From Moringa oleifera (taxonomy: Eukaryota; Streptophyta; Magnoliopsida; Brassicales; Moringaceae): DNA of 64,000 nt. The translations under genes and the position numbers were made by a program. Below the pieces are notes generated by a model. The model ran no database searches and was not told the DNA's origin. It was given only the letters and a program-made list of their open reading frames with translations. The stretch spans positions 5,310,501-5,374,500 of the forward strand of contig JAJFZO010000896.1 of assembly GCA_021397835.1 (NCBI GenBank). Direction: 5' to 3'. The stretch's first letter is position 1. Each line of letters starts with the position of its first letter. Below, one piece after another: positions 1 through 11,849 of the stretch.

Positions 1-693
1 CGTCATTACTACGAGATAATTGCAAGTGTTGGCAGATGCCAACGCCAACAATAAGGGAACCTAGGACTGCCAACGTATTATTGTAGGGTAGTTATTGGTG
101 TTAGTAGATGTGAGTACTAGTACTAAGGAAGCCTAGCGAAGACCTCATGAAAGTCGCGAGTGTTTGTAGTGCCTAATGACTTCAGCTCGAAAGTTGCTGA
201 CACTAGTGGATGCCAGTATAAGCACTAAAGAAGCTTAGTGATGACACAATTATAGTCGCTAAGGCTAACAAACATCTACGCTAGGTTTCCAATAACGGGC
301 TAGCAATAGTAGTTAGTGCTCGGACAGCTAAAAGGCTGCTGCATGGAAGTTACTCATGTTGGTAGATGTAAGACCAGCTTTGACGAAACCTAACGACTGA
401 GCACATACTATTATGGGGTAGTTACTTATGCTAGCAAACACTTGTGGCAGCATTAAAAGAAGATAAGGACTACTCTATTATTACTGTGGAGTTGTTGTTG
501 GTATCGGTACATAGTATTAGCACTATGAGAGCCCAACGATGACTCGATAAGAGTCACTAGCATTGAGAGAGCCCAACGGCCACTCTAGGAAGTTGTGATA
601 GTTAGAATAAGCCAGCGCCATCATAAGGAGGGCTCAATGATGACCCAACAGCTGTCGCTGGCACTAGCAGACATTTGTGCTAAGTTCTTTTAG

Positions 694-2052
694 CGATGGC
701 CAAGCACACGCAAAGGCAAGCACTAGAGGAACCTAATGACATCCTAGCAATAATAATTAGCATTGTGAGAGCCCAACAACTACTGTGGGGAAGTTGCTGG
801 TGGTGGCTGACACTTTTACCAGCTTTAGGGAAACCCAATGGTTGCTCAGTTATTGTTGTGGGGCAATTGCTAGTGTTAGTAGGCACCGATGTCAACACTT
901 GTAAAACCTAACGATAGCCTCGCTATTGCTGTGGGATGGTTGTAGTTGTTGATAAATGCTACTGCTACCATCAGGGGAGCCCAATGATAACCCCATGATG
1001 GTCGCTAGTGTTGAAGAGCTCGTCGATTACTACACTATAGTCACGGCACTAGTAGAGGCCAAAGCCAACATTAAGGTAGCTCAACGATGACCTAGTAAAA
1101 ATCATTGCTTTTAAAAGTCACGAGGGCAAGCATTGGAGGAGTCCAATGATGGCCTAGCAGTAGTTGTAGGCATTGGGAGAGCCCAACACCTTTTACGGGT
1201 GACGCTAGCACACACTTACACCAGCTTTAAGGGAACCCAATGATTACTTTGTTGCTGCTATGAGGAAGTTTCCATTTTTGGTAGACGTCGATGTGGAGAC
1301 TAGGAGAACCTAAGGTCTGCCTAGCTATTACTGTAGGGTAGTTACTGTGTCGATAGACACTAATAACGACATAAATAGCGTCTAGCAATGACTTCATAAT
1401 GATCACTAGCATTGGGATGAGTGCTGTTGTGCAGCCATGGTCACTTGTGGAGTGTAGGTCAACATCAGGGGAGCTTAGCGACGACTGACACTAGTGGATA
1501 CCAGCGCAAGCACTAAAAGAGCTTGGCAATGACATAACTATAATCACTTACGTCGATAAGCATTTATGCTAGGTTTCCCTAATAATCTAACAATAGTTAC
1601 TAGTCAAGAAAGACATGACAGCAAGCACTACAGGAGCCGTTCGATAGCCTAGCAGTAATAGTTGGCGTTGGGAAACCAAAAAGGCTAATACGGGAAAGTC
1701 GCTTGTGTTGGCACACGTTGGTAGCAATTTTCATGAAAACCTAACGACAGAACAGGTACTCTCATGGGGTAGTGGCTACTCTTAACAGATGCGTGTGCCA
1801 GTATTGAGGGAAGCTAGGGACTGCCCAACTATTACTGTAGGTTGTTGCTAGTGTTAGTGGATGCTAGTGCTAGCATTAAAGAAGCCCAATGATGACCCCA
1901 TGACAGTAGCTGGCATAGAGAAAGCCCAATGACCACTCTTAGGTAGCCACGGTGGCTAGAATAGGCCAATGCCATCACAAGGAGGGCTTAACGATGACCC
2001 AATAGTTATTGTTGGCATTGATAGACATCTATGTTGGGTTCTTTTAGCGATG
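694..2052. repeat. Satellite A higher-order unit 1 (shortened)
   Basis: This copy of the 2.14-kb higher-order unit is only about 1.36 kb long. It follows the full unit through the landmark 'cctagtagaaatcattgct' (here near 1090) and the 'gaagtttccatt' module near 1262. At about 1490 it jumps from the module containing 'gactgaca' straight to the module 'gataccagcgcaagcacta'. Relative to 3954-6091, about 0.75 kb is missing. The join lies between related modules, so unequal exchange or a replication-slip deletion is the simple explanation. Confidence 0.75.
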
Positions 2053-3953
2053 GCCAAGCAAACATGAAGGCAAACACTAGAAGAGCCTAACAATAATAGT
2101 TAACATTGAGAGAGCCTAACAACTACTAGGGGGAAGTCACTTGTGGTGGTAAACACTTATGCCAACTTTAAGGAAACCCCATGATTGCACAATTACTGCT
2201 GCGACACAGTTGCTGGTGTTAGTGGGCACTAATGTCAACACTTGTGGAACCTAGGGATAGCCTAGCTATTGTTGCGGCATGTTTGCTTTTATTGATAAAT
2301 GCTACTGTTAGCATCGGGGGAGCCCAACAGTGACCCCATGATGGTCGCTGGTGTTGAAGAGCTCGTTGACCGCTACACGATAGTCACAGCGCTGGTAGAG
2401 GCCAGCGCCAATACTGAAGGAGCTCAATGATGACCTAGTAGAAATCATTGCTGTTAGGAGATGCAGAGGCAAGCATTGGAGGTGTCTAACAATGGCCTAG
2501 CGGTAATAGGCATTGAGAGAGCCCAGCACCTTCTACGAGAAAGCAACTGGTGTTAGCAGATGCTTACTCCAGCTTTAGGGGAACCCAACGACTACTTAGA
2601 TGCTGCTATAAGGAAGTTTCCATTATTAGTAGATGTTGATGCCAAGGCTAGGCGAACTGGGGTCTGCCCAACTATTACTGTAGGGCTATTGCTGGTGTCA
2701 ATGGACACTAATTTCAGCTTGAGAAGAGCCTAATGATGACCTGACAGCATTAGTTAGCTTTGGGAAAGTTGAATGACAACTACATGGGATTTGCTGAGCT
2801 CGCTAACACTCGCACTAGTTTTGGTGGAGTCGAACAGCTACCCCCAATTACTTTTACGAGGACGTCGCTAGTCTTGGCACACATTCGCGCTAGCTTTGAA
2901 GGAACCCAATGACTCCCTACATATTGTTGCGGGGGTAGTTATAGGTGTTTGAAGATGACAACACTAGCACTAGGGGAACCCAAGGACTGCCCACCTATTA
3001 TTGCGAGATAGTTATTATCGGTATATGTTAGTACCAACATCGAAGGAGCCGAGCGATGACCTAATGATAGTCACAGATGCTCGTAAATAGTAGTGCTAGT
3101 AGAAAGGGAGCTCACTAATAACCTAGCATTAGGGGAATCAATAACTTTTTCACCTACTACTAACGTGCAATTGTCAATGTTGTAGACGATAGAGCTAACC
3201 CTAAGGGAACCCACGGACTACTGCGCTATTGTTGTGGGACAGTTGCTGGGATTGATAAATGTTAGTGCTAGCGACAAGGGAGCCCAATGACCCTATGATA
3301 ATCATAGCCATTGGGAGAGCCCAATGAAGATTGCTAGGCAGTTACTGGTGTTTAGAGTGACCAACAACTCCAACTGGGAAGTTGCTCACTCTTATGGATG
3401 CCAGCGCAGGCACTAAGGGAGCTCACCGATGACACAACTGTTGTCACTAGCATCGATAAAAATTTTTACTGAGTTTAACCAACGATGGCCTAGCGATAAT
3501 CGCTAGTCCAAGTAGACATGATGACAAGCATTACAGGAGCCCAAGGACGGCCTATTAGTGGTAGTTGGTGCTAGGAGGGCAAGAAGGCTGCTATGGGAAA
3601 GTGGCTAGTGTTGACACATGCTAGGACAAGCTTTCATGGATACCTAATGAAAACTGAGTAAGTACTATTAGGGGTAGTGGCTGGTGTTAGCAAAAGTGTA
3701 TGCTAGTACTAAGGAAACCTAAGGACTGCCCAACTATAATTGTGGGGTTATTATTGGTGTTGATAGATGCTAGTACTAACACTAGAGGAGCCCAACGATG
3801 ACCTTATAAGAGTCACTAGCATTGAGATTGCCTAATAACCACTACTGGGTAGTCGCGGTAGCTAGAATAGGCTAGTGCCATCACAAGGAGGGCTCAATGA
3901 TGACCCAGCAACTATTGTTGGCATTGGTAGACATCTGTGTTGGGTTCCTTTAC
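2053..3953. repeat. Satellite A higher-order unit 2
   Basis: Copy of about 1.90 kb. It is collinear with the unit at 3954-6091 except that about 0.21 kb is missing around 2720-2760, where the module 'gtcaatggacactaa' runs almost directly into 'gttagctttgggaaag'. Both higher-order landmarks are present, as is the later module 'gttattatcggtatatgtta'. Confidence 0.75.
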
Positions 3954-6091
3954 TGATGGCCAGGCAGACGTGAAGGCAAGCACTAGAGGAGCCGAATGAT
4001 GTCCTTGTAATAGTAGTTAGCATTAAGAGAGCCTAACAACTACTACGGGGAAGTCACTCTTGGTGGCAAACACTTATGCCAACTTTAGAGAAACCCAATG
4101 GTTGCCCAGTTACTACTGTGGCGTAGTTGTTGGTGTTTGTAGACACCGATGTCAACAGTTACGAAACTTAAGGATAGCCTAGCTATTATTGTTGGATTGT
4201 TGCTATTGTCAATAAACACTATTGCTAGCGTCGAGGGAGCCCAACGATGACCTAATAATGGTCGCTGGTGTTAAAGAGCTCGTTGACTGCTACACTGTAG
4301 TCACAATGTAGGTAAAGGCTAGTGCCAGCATTAGGGGAGCTCAATAATGACCTAGTAGAAATCATTGCTATTGGGATATGCGAGGGCAAGAATTGGAAGA
4401 GTCCAATGATGGCCTAATAGTAGTAGTAGGTGTTGGAAGAGCCTAATACCTTATACGGGAAAGCAGCTAGTGCTAGCACACACTCGCACCACTTTTCGGG
4501 GAACCTAATAATTACTTAGGTGCTACTATACAAAAGTTTCCATTATTGGCATACGTCGATGCAACGACTAAAAGAACTTAGGATCTACCCAACTATTACT
4601 GTAAGGCAGTTGCTAGTGTCGATAGGCACTAATGCCGACATGAACAAAGCCTAGTGAAGACTTCATAACGATCACTAGCATTAAGATAGCACAAAGGCTG
4701 TTGCTGTGCAGTCACAGACACTTTTAAAATGTAGGCTAATGTTAGGGGAGCTTAGCGATGACCGACCGACAGTTGCTGGCGCTAACCGACATATATGCTA
4801 GGTTCACCCGTGATAACCCAATGCGAGTGGCTAGCATAGGTATACACGATGGTAACCACTAATAGAGCCCAATGATGACCTACCAGCAATAGTTAACTTT
4901 GGGATGGCTGAACGACGACTACGCGGGATTCACTCAGCTGGCAAATACTTGCGTTAGTTTTGATGGAGCCTAATTGCTGCCCCCAATGACTTTTGCGAGG
5001 ACGTCGTTGGTTTTGGTACATAGTCGCGCTAGATTTAGGGGAATATAGCGAGTGCCTATGTATTATTGTAGGGTAGTTATAGGTGTTGGAAGATGACAAT
5101 GCCAACACTAGGGCAACCCAAGGATTGCCCACTTATTATTATAAGGTAGTTACTGTCGGTATACGTTAGTACCAACATCAGGGGAGCCCAACGATGACCT
5201 ATTGACAGTCGCTGATGCTTGTAGATACCATCGCTAATAGAAGGGGAGCTCATTAGTAACCCAGCTTTAGGGGAATCAACAACTTCGCAGCTAGTAATAC
5301 AATGCAATTGTCAGTGTTGCAGATGCTAGCGCCAACAATAGGGGAATCCAAGGATTACCGTGCTATTATTGCGGGGCAATTACTAGGATTAATAAATGCT
5401 AGTGTTAGCAACAAAGGAGCCCAACGATGACCCGATGATAGTCACAGCCGTTGAAAGAGCCCAATCACGATTGCTAGGTAGTTGCTAGTGTTTGAAGTGA
5501 TCGACGACTCCAGCTGAGAAGTTGCTGACACTCATGGATGCCAGTGTAAGTACTAAAGGAGCTCAGTGATGTCTCAACTGTAGTTGCTAGCACTAACAAA
5601 CATCTGTGCTAAGTTTCACAAATGATAGCCAAGCGATAGTTGTTGGTCTAAATAGACATGATGGCATGCACTACAAGAGCCCAACGACGGCCTAGCAGTA
5701 CTAATTGGTGCTGAAAGAGTAAGAAGGTTGCTATGGGGAAGTGGCTGATGTTGACATTCACTAAGACCAGCTTTCATGGATACCTAATGTCCAAGCAGGT
5801 ACTGTTATGGGACAGTGGCTAGTGGTAGGAGATGCGTATGCCAGTACTAAGGAAACCTATAGACTGTCCAACTATTACTATAGGTTATTGCTGGTGTCAG
5901 TAGATGCTAGTACTAGCACTAGGGGAGCCCAACGAGGACCTCATAAGAGTTGCTGGCATTGAGATTGTCCAACGACCACTGTCAGGTAGTCAAGATAGCT
6001 AGAATACGCCAGTGTCATCATAAGCAGGGTTCAATAATGACCTAGTAGCTATCGCTCATATTGGCAAACATCTGTGCTAGGTTCTTTTAAT
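3954..6091. repeat. Satellite A higher-order unit 3 (full length)
   Basis: This is the best full-length example of the higher-order unit, about 2.14 kb, and the reference for its neighbours. In order it holds the 'ggccaggcagacgtgaaggc' module, a 'cctagtagaaatcattgc' module near 4353, a 'gctaaccgacatatatgct' module near 4780, a 'cgggattcactcagct' module near 4920, the 'cggtatacgttagtacc' module near 5155 and the 'gatgccagtgtaagtact' module near 5535. The unit then restarts. Confidence 0.8.
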
Positions 6092-7785
6092 GATGGCCAA
6101 GTAGACGCGAAGGCAAGTACACGAGGAGCCTAATGACGTCTTAACAATAGTAGTTAGCATTGGGAGAACCCAGCAACTACTATAGGGAAGTCCGTCGTGA
6201 TGGTAAACACTTATTCTAGCTTCAAGGAAACCTAATGGTTGCTCAGTTACTGTTATAAGGCAATTGTCTATGTTAGTAAACACCAATGTCAACACTTACG
6301 GAACCTAAGGATAGCCTAGCTATTACTGCGTGATGGTTGTTGTTGTCGATAAATGCTAGTGCTAGAATCGGGGGAGCCTAACAGATACCCATGATGGTTG
6401 CTTGTGTTAAAGAGCTTATCGACTCCTACATTGTAGTCACGGTGCTGGTAGAGGCCACCGCCAACACTAAAGGGGCTCAACGATGACCTAGTAGAAATCG
6501 TTCCTATTGGAAGACGTGAGGGCAAGCATTAGAAGAGTCCAGTGATGGCTTAGTAGTAGTAGTAGGCACTAGGAGAGATGAACACCTTCTATGAGAAAGC
6601 AGCATGTGCTAGAAGATGCTCGCACTAGCTTTAAGGGAACCCAACGATTACTTAGCTGTTGCTATAAAGAAGTTTCCATTGTTGGCAAACCTCGATGCCA
6701 AGACTAGGAGAACTTGAGGTGTGCCCACCTATTACTGTAGGGCAGTTGCTGGTGTGAATGGACACTAATGTTGGTAAAAGCAGAGGCCAGCGACGACTTC
6801 ATAATGATCACTAGCCTTGAAATAGCCAAACAACTGTTGCTGTGCAGCCGCAGGCACTTGTAGAGTGTAAGCGAACATAAGGGGAGCTTAGCGATGATCA
6901 ACTGGCAGTTATTGGCGCTAACCGACATATGTGCTAGGTTCACCCACGATAGCCCAATTATAGTGGCAAGCATTGCTGTGCGTAACTGTAACCACTGATA
7001 GAGCCTAATGATGACCTAGCAGCTTTAGTTAGCTTTGGGAGAGCTAAATGATGACCACACGGGATTCGCTAAGCTCACTAACACTCGCGCTAGTTTTGGT
7101 GGAGCCCAACAACTACCCCAATGGCTTTTGTAAGGGCGTCACTAGTGTTGGCACACACACGCGCCAGCTATGGGGGAACCCAATGACTCTCGGCATATTA
7201 TTACAGGGTAGTTATAGGTGTTGGAAGACGACAACAGTAGCACTAAGGGAGCTCAGCGATGACACAATTGTAATCTCTGGCGTCGATAAACATTTGTGCT
7301 AAGTTTCACCAACGATGGCCTAATGATAGTTGCTGGTCCAGGTATACATGACTGCAAGTACTATAGGAGCCCAACGATAGCCCAGTAGTAGTTGTTGGTG
7401 CTGGGAGAGTAAGAAGGCTGCTACGGGGAAGTGGCTGGTGTTGACACACGCTTGGACCAGCTTTCATGGAAACTTGACGACTGAGCAGTACTGTTATGGG
7501 GTAGTGGTTAGTGTTCGAACACAAATGCGCTAGTACTAAGAGAAGCTAAGGACTGCCCAGCTATTATTATAGGGTTATTGCAGGTGTTGGTGGATGCTAA
7601 TGCTAGCACTAAGGGAGCCCAGCGATGACTTCATGAGAGTCATTAGTGTTGAGATTGCCCAAAGACCACTGGTGGGTAGTCGCGGTAGCTAGAATAGGCC
7701 AGTGCCATCACAAGGACGAATCAATGATGACCCAACAACTATCACTGGCACTGGCAAACATCTATGCTAGGTTCTTTTAACGATG
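6092..7785. repeat. Satellite A higher-order unit 4 (445-bp deletion)
   Basis: Copy of about 1.69 kb. It is collinear with unit 3 up to about 7240, then skips about 445 bp, equivalent to about 5110-5560 in unit 3. The join is inside the shared string 'gcactaaggga', which ends many modules. This is a clear example of module-to-module recombination inside the array. Confidence 0.75.
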
Positions 7786-9357
7786 ACCAAGCAGATGCGA
7801 AGGCAAATATTAGAGGAGCCTAATGACGTCCTAGCAATAGTAGTTAGCATTAGGAGATCCTAATAAATACTGTGGGGAAGTCACTCATGATGGTAGAAAC
7901 TTTTATCCCAACAGTTGCCCAGTTACTGCTATGGGGCAATTGCTCGTGTTAGTAGACACTAATGTCAACACTTGCGAAACCTAGGGATAGCCTAGTTATT
8001 GCCACAGGATGGTTACTATTGTTAATAAATGCTGGTGCTAGCATCGGGGGAGCCCAACGATGACCCCATAATGGTCGCTGGTGTTGAAAAGCTTGTTGAC
8101 TACTACACTATAGTCACGGCGCTGATAGTGGCCAGAGCCAGCACTAGAGGAGCTCAATGATTACCTAGTAGAAATCATTGCTATTGGGAGACGTGAGGGC
8201 AGGCATTGGAGGAGTCCAACGATGGCCTAGTAGTAGTGGTAAGCATTAGGAGAGCCCAACACCTTCTATGGGAAAGCAGTTGCTGCTAGCATATTCTTGC
8301 ACTGTCTTTAGGGGAACCTAACGATTACTTAGCTACTGCTATAATTGTTGACAAATATCGATGCCAAGACTAGGAGAACCTGGGGTTTGCCCAGCTATTA
8401 GTGTGGGATAGTTGTTGGTGTCAATGGACATTAATACCGGCATGAGGAGAGCCCAGTGATGACTTCATAACGATCGCTAGCATTGGGATAGCCCAACGAC
8501 TGCTGCTATGCAGTCATAGGAACTTATAGAGTGTAGGCCAATATCAGGGAAGCCTAGCGATGACTGACCGACTGTTGCTGGTACTAACCGACATATATGC
8601 TAAGTTCATCCGCGATGGCCCAATAGCAGTGGCTAGCATTGGTATGCGCGACGATAACCACTAATAGAGCCCAATGATGACCTAGCAACATTAGCTCGCT
8701 TTGGGAAAGCTAAACGATGACTACGCGGGATTCGCTAAGCTAGCTAACAGTCGCACCAGTTTTGGTGAAGCCCAACAGCTGCCAATGACTTTTGCGAGGA
8801 CATTGCTCTTCTTGGCACACACTCGCGCCGACTTTGGGTGAACCCACGATTCCCAACATATTATTGTGGGGTAGTTATAAGTGTTAGAAGACGATAACAC
8901 CAGCACTAAGGGAACCCAAGGATAGCCCACCTATTATTGCGAGGTAGTTATTGTCATATACGTTAGTACCAACATCAGAGGAGCCGAGCAATGACCCAAT
9001 GATAGTCACTGATGCTCATAGATGCCAGTGCTAGTAGAAAAGGAGGTCACTAATAACCTAGCTTTAGGGGAATCAACAACCTCGAAGCTACTAATACGGT
9101 GTAACTATCGGTGTTGCAGACGCTAGTGCCAACACTAAGGGAACCCACGGACTACAACGCTATTATTGCGGGGTAATTGTTGGAAGTGATAGATGTTAGT
9201 GCTAGTGAAAAGGGAGCCCAATGATGACCCTATGATAATCATAGCCGTTAGGAGAGCCCAACGATAATTGCTAGGCAGTTGCTGGTGTTTGGAGTGACCA
9301 ACGACTCCAAGTGGGAAGTTGCTGACACTCATGGATGCCAGCGCAAGCACTAGGTAA
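7786..9357. repeat. Satellite A higher-order unit 5 (truncated)
   Basis: Last copy of the 2.14-kb unit before the array ends. It restores the modules deleted in unit 4 (about 8890-9340 is intact). It stops at 'gcgcaagcactag', the module boundary at which unit 4 has its deletion join, and satellite B sequence follows. Confidence 0.75.
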
Positions 9358-9454
9358 TTTATCTAGCTCAAGTGGGGTGCCCATGGCCTGGCTAGCATGC
9401 CTAGTATGGCCATAGGCTAGGCCTTCTGCCCATGCCTTGCTTGTTGGGGGCAGC
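9358..9454. repeat. Satellite B half-monomer between array A and the LTR
   Basis: About 90 bp that matches satellite B, not satellite A. It contains 'agctcaagtggggtgcccat', 'ggcctggctagcatgcc' and 'gccttctgcccatgcc', in the order seen in B monomers at 30420-30510 and 63285-63330. It stops at the first base of the retrotransposon LTR, so the element apparently inserted into a B monomer after 'gggggcagc'. The first ten or so bases (9358-9368) are the A/B transition and cannot be assigned cleanly. Confidence 0.85.
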
Positions 9455-10205
9455 TGTTAGACCCTTGAATCTGAGTGCCAAGGTGTAGGCATGGTGAGCC
9501 TTGTTCCATGCCCGAACCTACAAGTGTGGAGGACCACATTAGTAAGGGAAACACATGAGCTAGATATGGAAATAAATGCAGGAGTCTTGGTTAGAGATTG
9601 AGTTTCATACTCATTGTGGCAAAATACACTAATAAGTTGGAAATGTCATAGAACGAGGGATGAAGCACACGAACCAACCCACAAGCTTGCTTAAGAGGAA
9701 AGCAACAGAAACGCCTCAAGCAACCACCAACATGTAGTGGTGCAAAGATGTCTAATGATGGGAACACAAAACAGAATCTGAGAACCTAGCTTGGCATGGA
9801 TGGAAAGTCCAACAAGTGAAGATATCTTACAAAGAAGGACATGGTCATTTGCTAAAGGAAGGTCAAGGTAATAGAAGGACAAGAAAGATATGTTTATCTT
9901 AAAAGCCAAGGGAGATAAGGCTCGAGAAGAGTCCTAAACGAAAACCATCTCGTTAAGCTTGTCCAAATCGGTTGAAAGTGAATAAGAGGGCTTAAAGAAG
10001 ACTTCAAAGGAGATAAGATTCTTGACTCAAGGAGAGTCCTTATGGGAGAAGAATGCTATCCAAACTTTAAAGATAAGTCTCAATGGGATAAGGATTCATG
10101 ATCAAGATTGGGTTTAGTGTGGGCTTTGAAAGTGGGCTGTCTTGGTGGATGCATTTAGTGCTAGCACATTAGAGTTGCACAGATCCCACAATTAATGGTA
10201 TGACA
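9455..10205 (+). repeat. 5' LTR
   Basis: Starts 'tgttagaccc' and ends 'ggtatgaca', giving the usual TG...CA ends. It is 751 bp. The body from 9455 to about 10111 aligns with 14658-15314, the 3' LTR; the last 94 bp have no partner there. No promoter or polyadenylation site is confidently recognisable after the mutation it has suffered. The left boundary is fixed by the satellite B sequence that stops at 9454. Confidence 0.88.
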
Positions 10206-10208
10206 ATT

Positions 10209-10220
10209 TGGTATCAGAGC
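10209..10220 (+). other. Primer binding site, initiator Met-tRNA
   Basis: The 12-mer TGGTATCAGAGC lies three bases after the end of the 5' LTR. It is the standard plant LTR-retrotransposon PBS, complementary to the 3' end of tRNA-iMet. All 12 bases are intact, unlike most of the coding region. It fixes the LTR end at 10205. Confidence 0.93.
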
Positions 10221-10280
10221 ATGGTTTCGATCACCACTTTCTCTCAAACTCATGGTTAATCTAATCGCTATAAAGGGCCT

Positions 10281-11235
10281 ATGGTAGGGGGAAGTAAGTC
10301 TATAGGAGAGGGTGTCACTCAGTTGGAAGAGATCATTGGTGCATTATCAGAGGGATCAACATGCATATTGATTGAGTTAAGAGAGACAATCGCCCAACGA
10401 CAATCTTCAATGGAAGAGGACATCGAAACCCTCAAGGAGACCATGAGGAGCCTTGAGACTGAGATCAGGTTGCTGAAAAGGCTCTTAATACCTCAACAGT
10501 AAAAGTGGACCCTACTGTAGCTAAGCTAAAAGTGTTGAAACTAAAGCCGTTCTCTAGAGAAAGGAACACCAAAGAGTTGGAGAACTTCTTATGGGATATA
10601 AAACTGCAAAGCTGCTCGAGTACCCAAAAAACAACTAGGTAATGATCACATTGATGTACTTATCTAGTGATACTAGGTTATGGTGACGCATGCGTATGCA
10701 GGATGATGCTATCATGGGAAGGCCTAGCATCGATTCATGGGAGGCACTCAAAAAGGAATTGAAGGAGTAATTCTTGCCATGTAACACATCGTTCATGGTT
10801 AGGGAACAACTAAAGCACCTAAGGTATATAAGTTTAATGCACAACTTTGTGAAGGAATTCCATTTCCTAATGTTAGAAGTCAAGAATATGTCATATAAGG
10901 ATAGGTTGTTTAACTTCCTATTGGGCTTTTAGCCATGGGCTCAAGCAGAATTGAGGCGGCAACGTGTCAAAGACTTGCCTTCAGCATGTTTCGTGGCGGA
11001 TAGATTGGTGGATTTAAAGTATGTGGGTGATGCTTTCGATAAGAAAGGTGAGAAACAAGGGAAGGCTGGAAAATGGATGAAAAAGCCTAATGGAAAGGGC
11101 AAGAAAAAGAAGAATGTTGAGTCTAGCAAGCCTCAGAGCTCATTCCTTTTGAAAGGTTAAGGAAAGAATATGGACCAAAGGGCTTACTTCTCATGCAATA
11201 GGCCACATAGAGCATGTGACTATCATCACAAAGAG
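10281..11235 (+). pseudogene. gag: gag pseudogene (capsid region and zinc knuckle)
   Basis: An ATG at 10281 opens a 73-codon stretch with a predicted coiled-coil segment (glutamate/leucine-rich, about residues 30-70). It ends at a TAA at 10500. The capsid continues in another frame from 10517 ('LKPF...TKELENFLWDI'), then shifts again near 10625-10639 to read 'MYLSSDTRLWW-like', 'SWEALKKELKE', 'NTSFMVREQLKHL' and a lysine-rich tail (11035-11157). In-frame stops interrupt it at 10765-10800, 10930 and 11158. The nucleocapsid zinc knuckle at 11185-11223 keeps its middle Cys and His, but its first and last Cys are both Tyr (G to A changes). It cannot make a working Gag. Confidence 0.85.
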
Positions 11236-11800
11236 AAGTTAATGGCGCTCATAGCAGCAAAGGATTCGCTCAAGGAAAAGGAAGGGAATGCCACAACTTG
11301 GGTGACCCCGATCTAATTAATGAATGTGATCACACCCAAGAACTTGCAAAAAAGGTGTGTCTATGTCTTGGTGAAAGTAAACAGGAAGAATGCTATGGCA
11401 ATGTTAGATACGAGAGCTATTAATAATTTTATTGTGAAAAAAGAATAGGAAAGCTTAGGCTTAAGCTTTCTCTATCCTCGGTCAAGGTCAAAGTAGTAAT
11501 GTTAAGACGAAGGTAGTATGCGGAGTTGCCACTATGACCCTTGAAGTAGGTGAACGAAAAAGTACATCCAACTTCATGATAGCATAGTTAGACGACTTTG
11601 ACGTTATCTTGGGTCTAGAATTCTTCAAATAAGCCAAGGGATCAATGATGCTCTACTTAGGTGGATTACTCGTGGCTGATGAGTGAGCCCAAAGCTTAAT
11701 TAAAACTGAAGCAGCGAAAGAGCTTTTAGTAAACAAGAAGCAGATTAAGTTACAATTTGTGAAATAGCCTAAGTCAAGACTGCGAAAGGATGAAGTGACG
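11236..11800 (+). pseudogene. pol: Aspartic protease region of pol (dead)
   Basis: After the zinc knuckle the reading 'VYVLVKVNRKNAMAMLDTRA' aligns with the start of the retroviral-type aspartic protease. The active-site triplet Asp-Thr-Gly is Asp-Thr-Arg here (11407-11415, GGA to AGA), which would abolish catalysis. Following protease sequence ('NNFIVKKE', 'LGLSF', then 'FDVILGLEFF-like' near 11600-11630) is split by stops and frameshifts. Boundaries are approximate, since no continuous frame remains. Confidence 0.75.
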
Positions 11801-11849
11801 ATGGTGGCAGCATTATTTGAGGCAAAACTAAGTCGTGGAAGTGCGTGAT

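Larger units (their letters stand above)
1..9357. repeat. Satellite A array, 2.14-kb higher-order type
   Basis: This is a continuous array of degenerate short modules. Each resembles a run of 'gagcccaaygaygacc', a stem-loop, 'tggtgttggtagatgc' and 'agtgccagcactagggg', about 60-73 bp in all. Modules are grouped into a higher-order repeat. The landmark 'gatggccaagcagacgcgaa' (and variants) recurs near 694, 2053, 3954, 6092 and 7786. A second landmark, 'cgggattcgctaagct', recurs near 2790, 4920, 7065 and 8730. The full unit is about 2.13-2.15 kb; shorter spacings come from internal deletions. No gene, RNA gene or transposon was seen in this stretch. The array is old: copies differ mainly by transitions and small indels. 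It ends in mid-module at a switch to satellite B. Confidence 0.93.

Noticed and set aside
680..898. Many minus-strand open frames of 60-90 codons in satellite A, with similar peptides rich in Ser, Leu and Gln (for example at 680-898, 24735-24962 and 33689-33964).
   Set aside because: They follow the repeat: the reverse strand of the composite unit happens to have few stops. The same module is read in different frames in different places, start and stop positions vary between copies, and no flanking gene signals or known domain appear.
9450..9454. 'gcagc' as a target-site duplication of the LTR element.
   Set aside because: The right end of the element is missing, so there is no second copy to compare.
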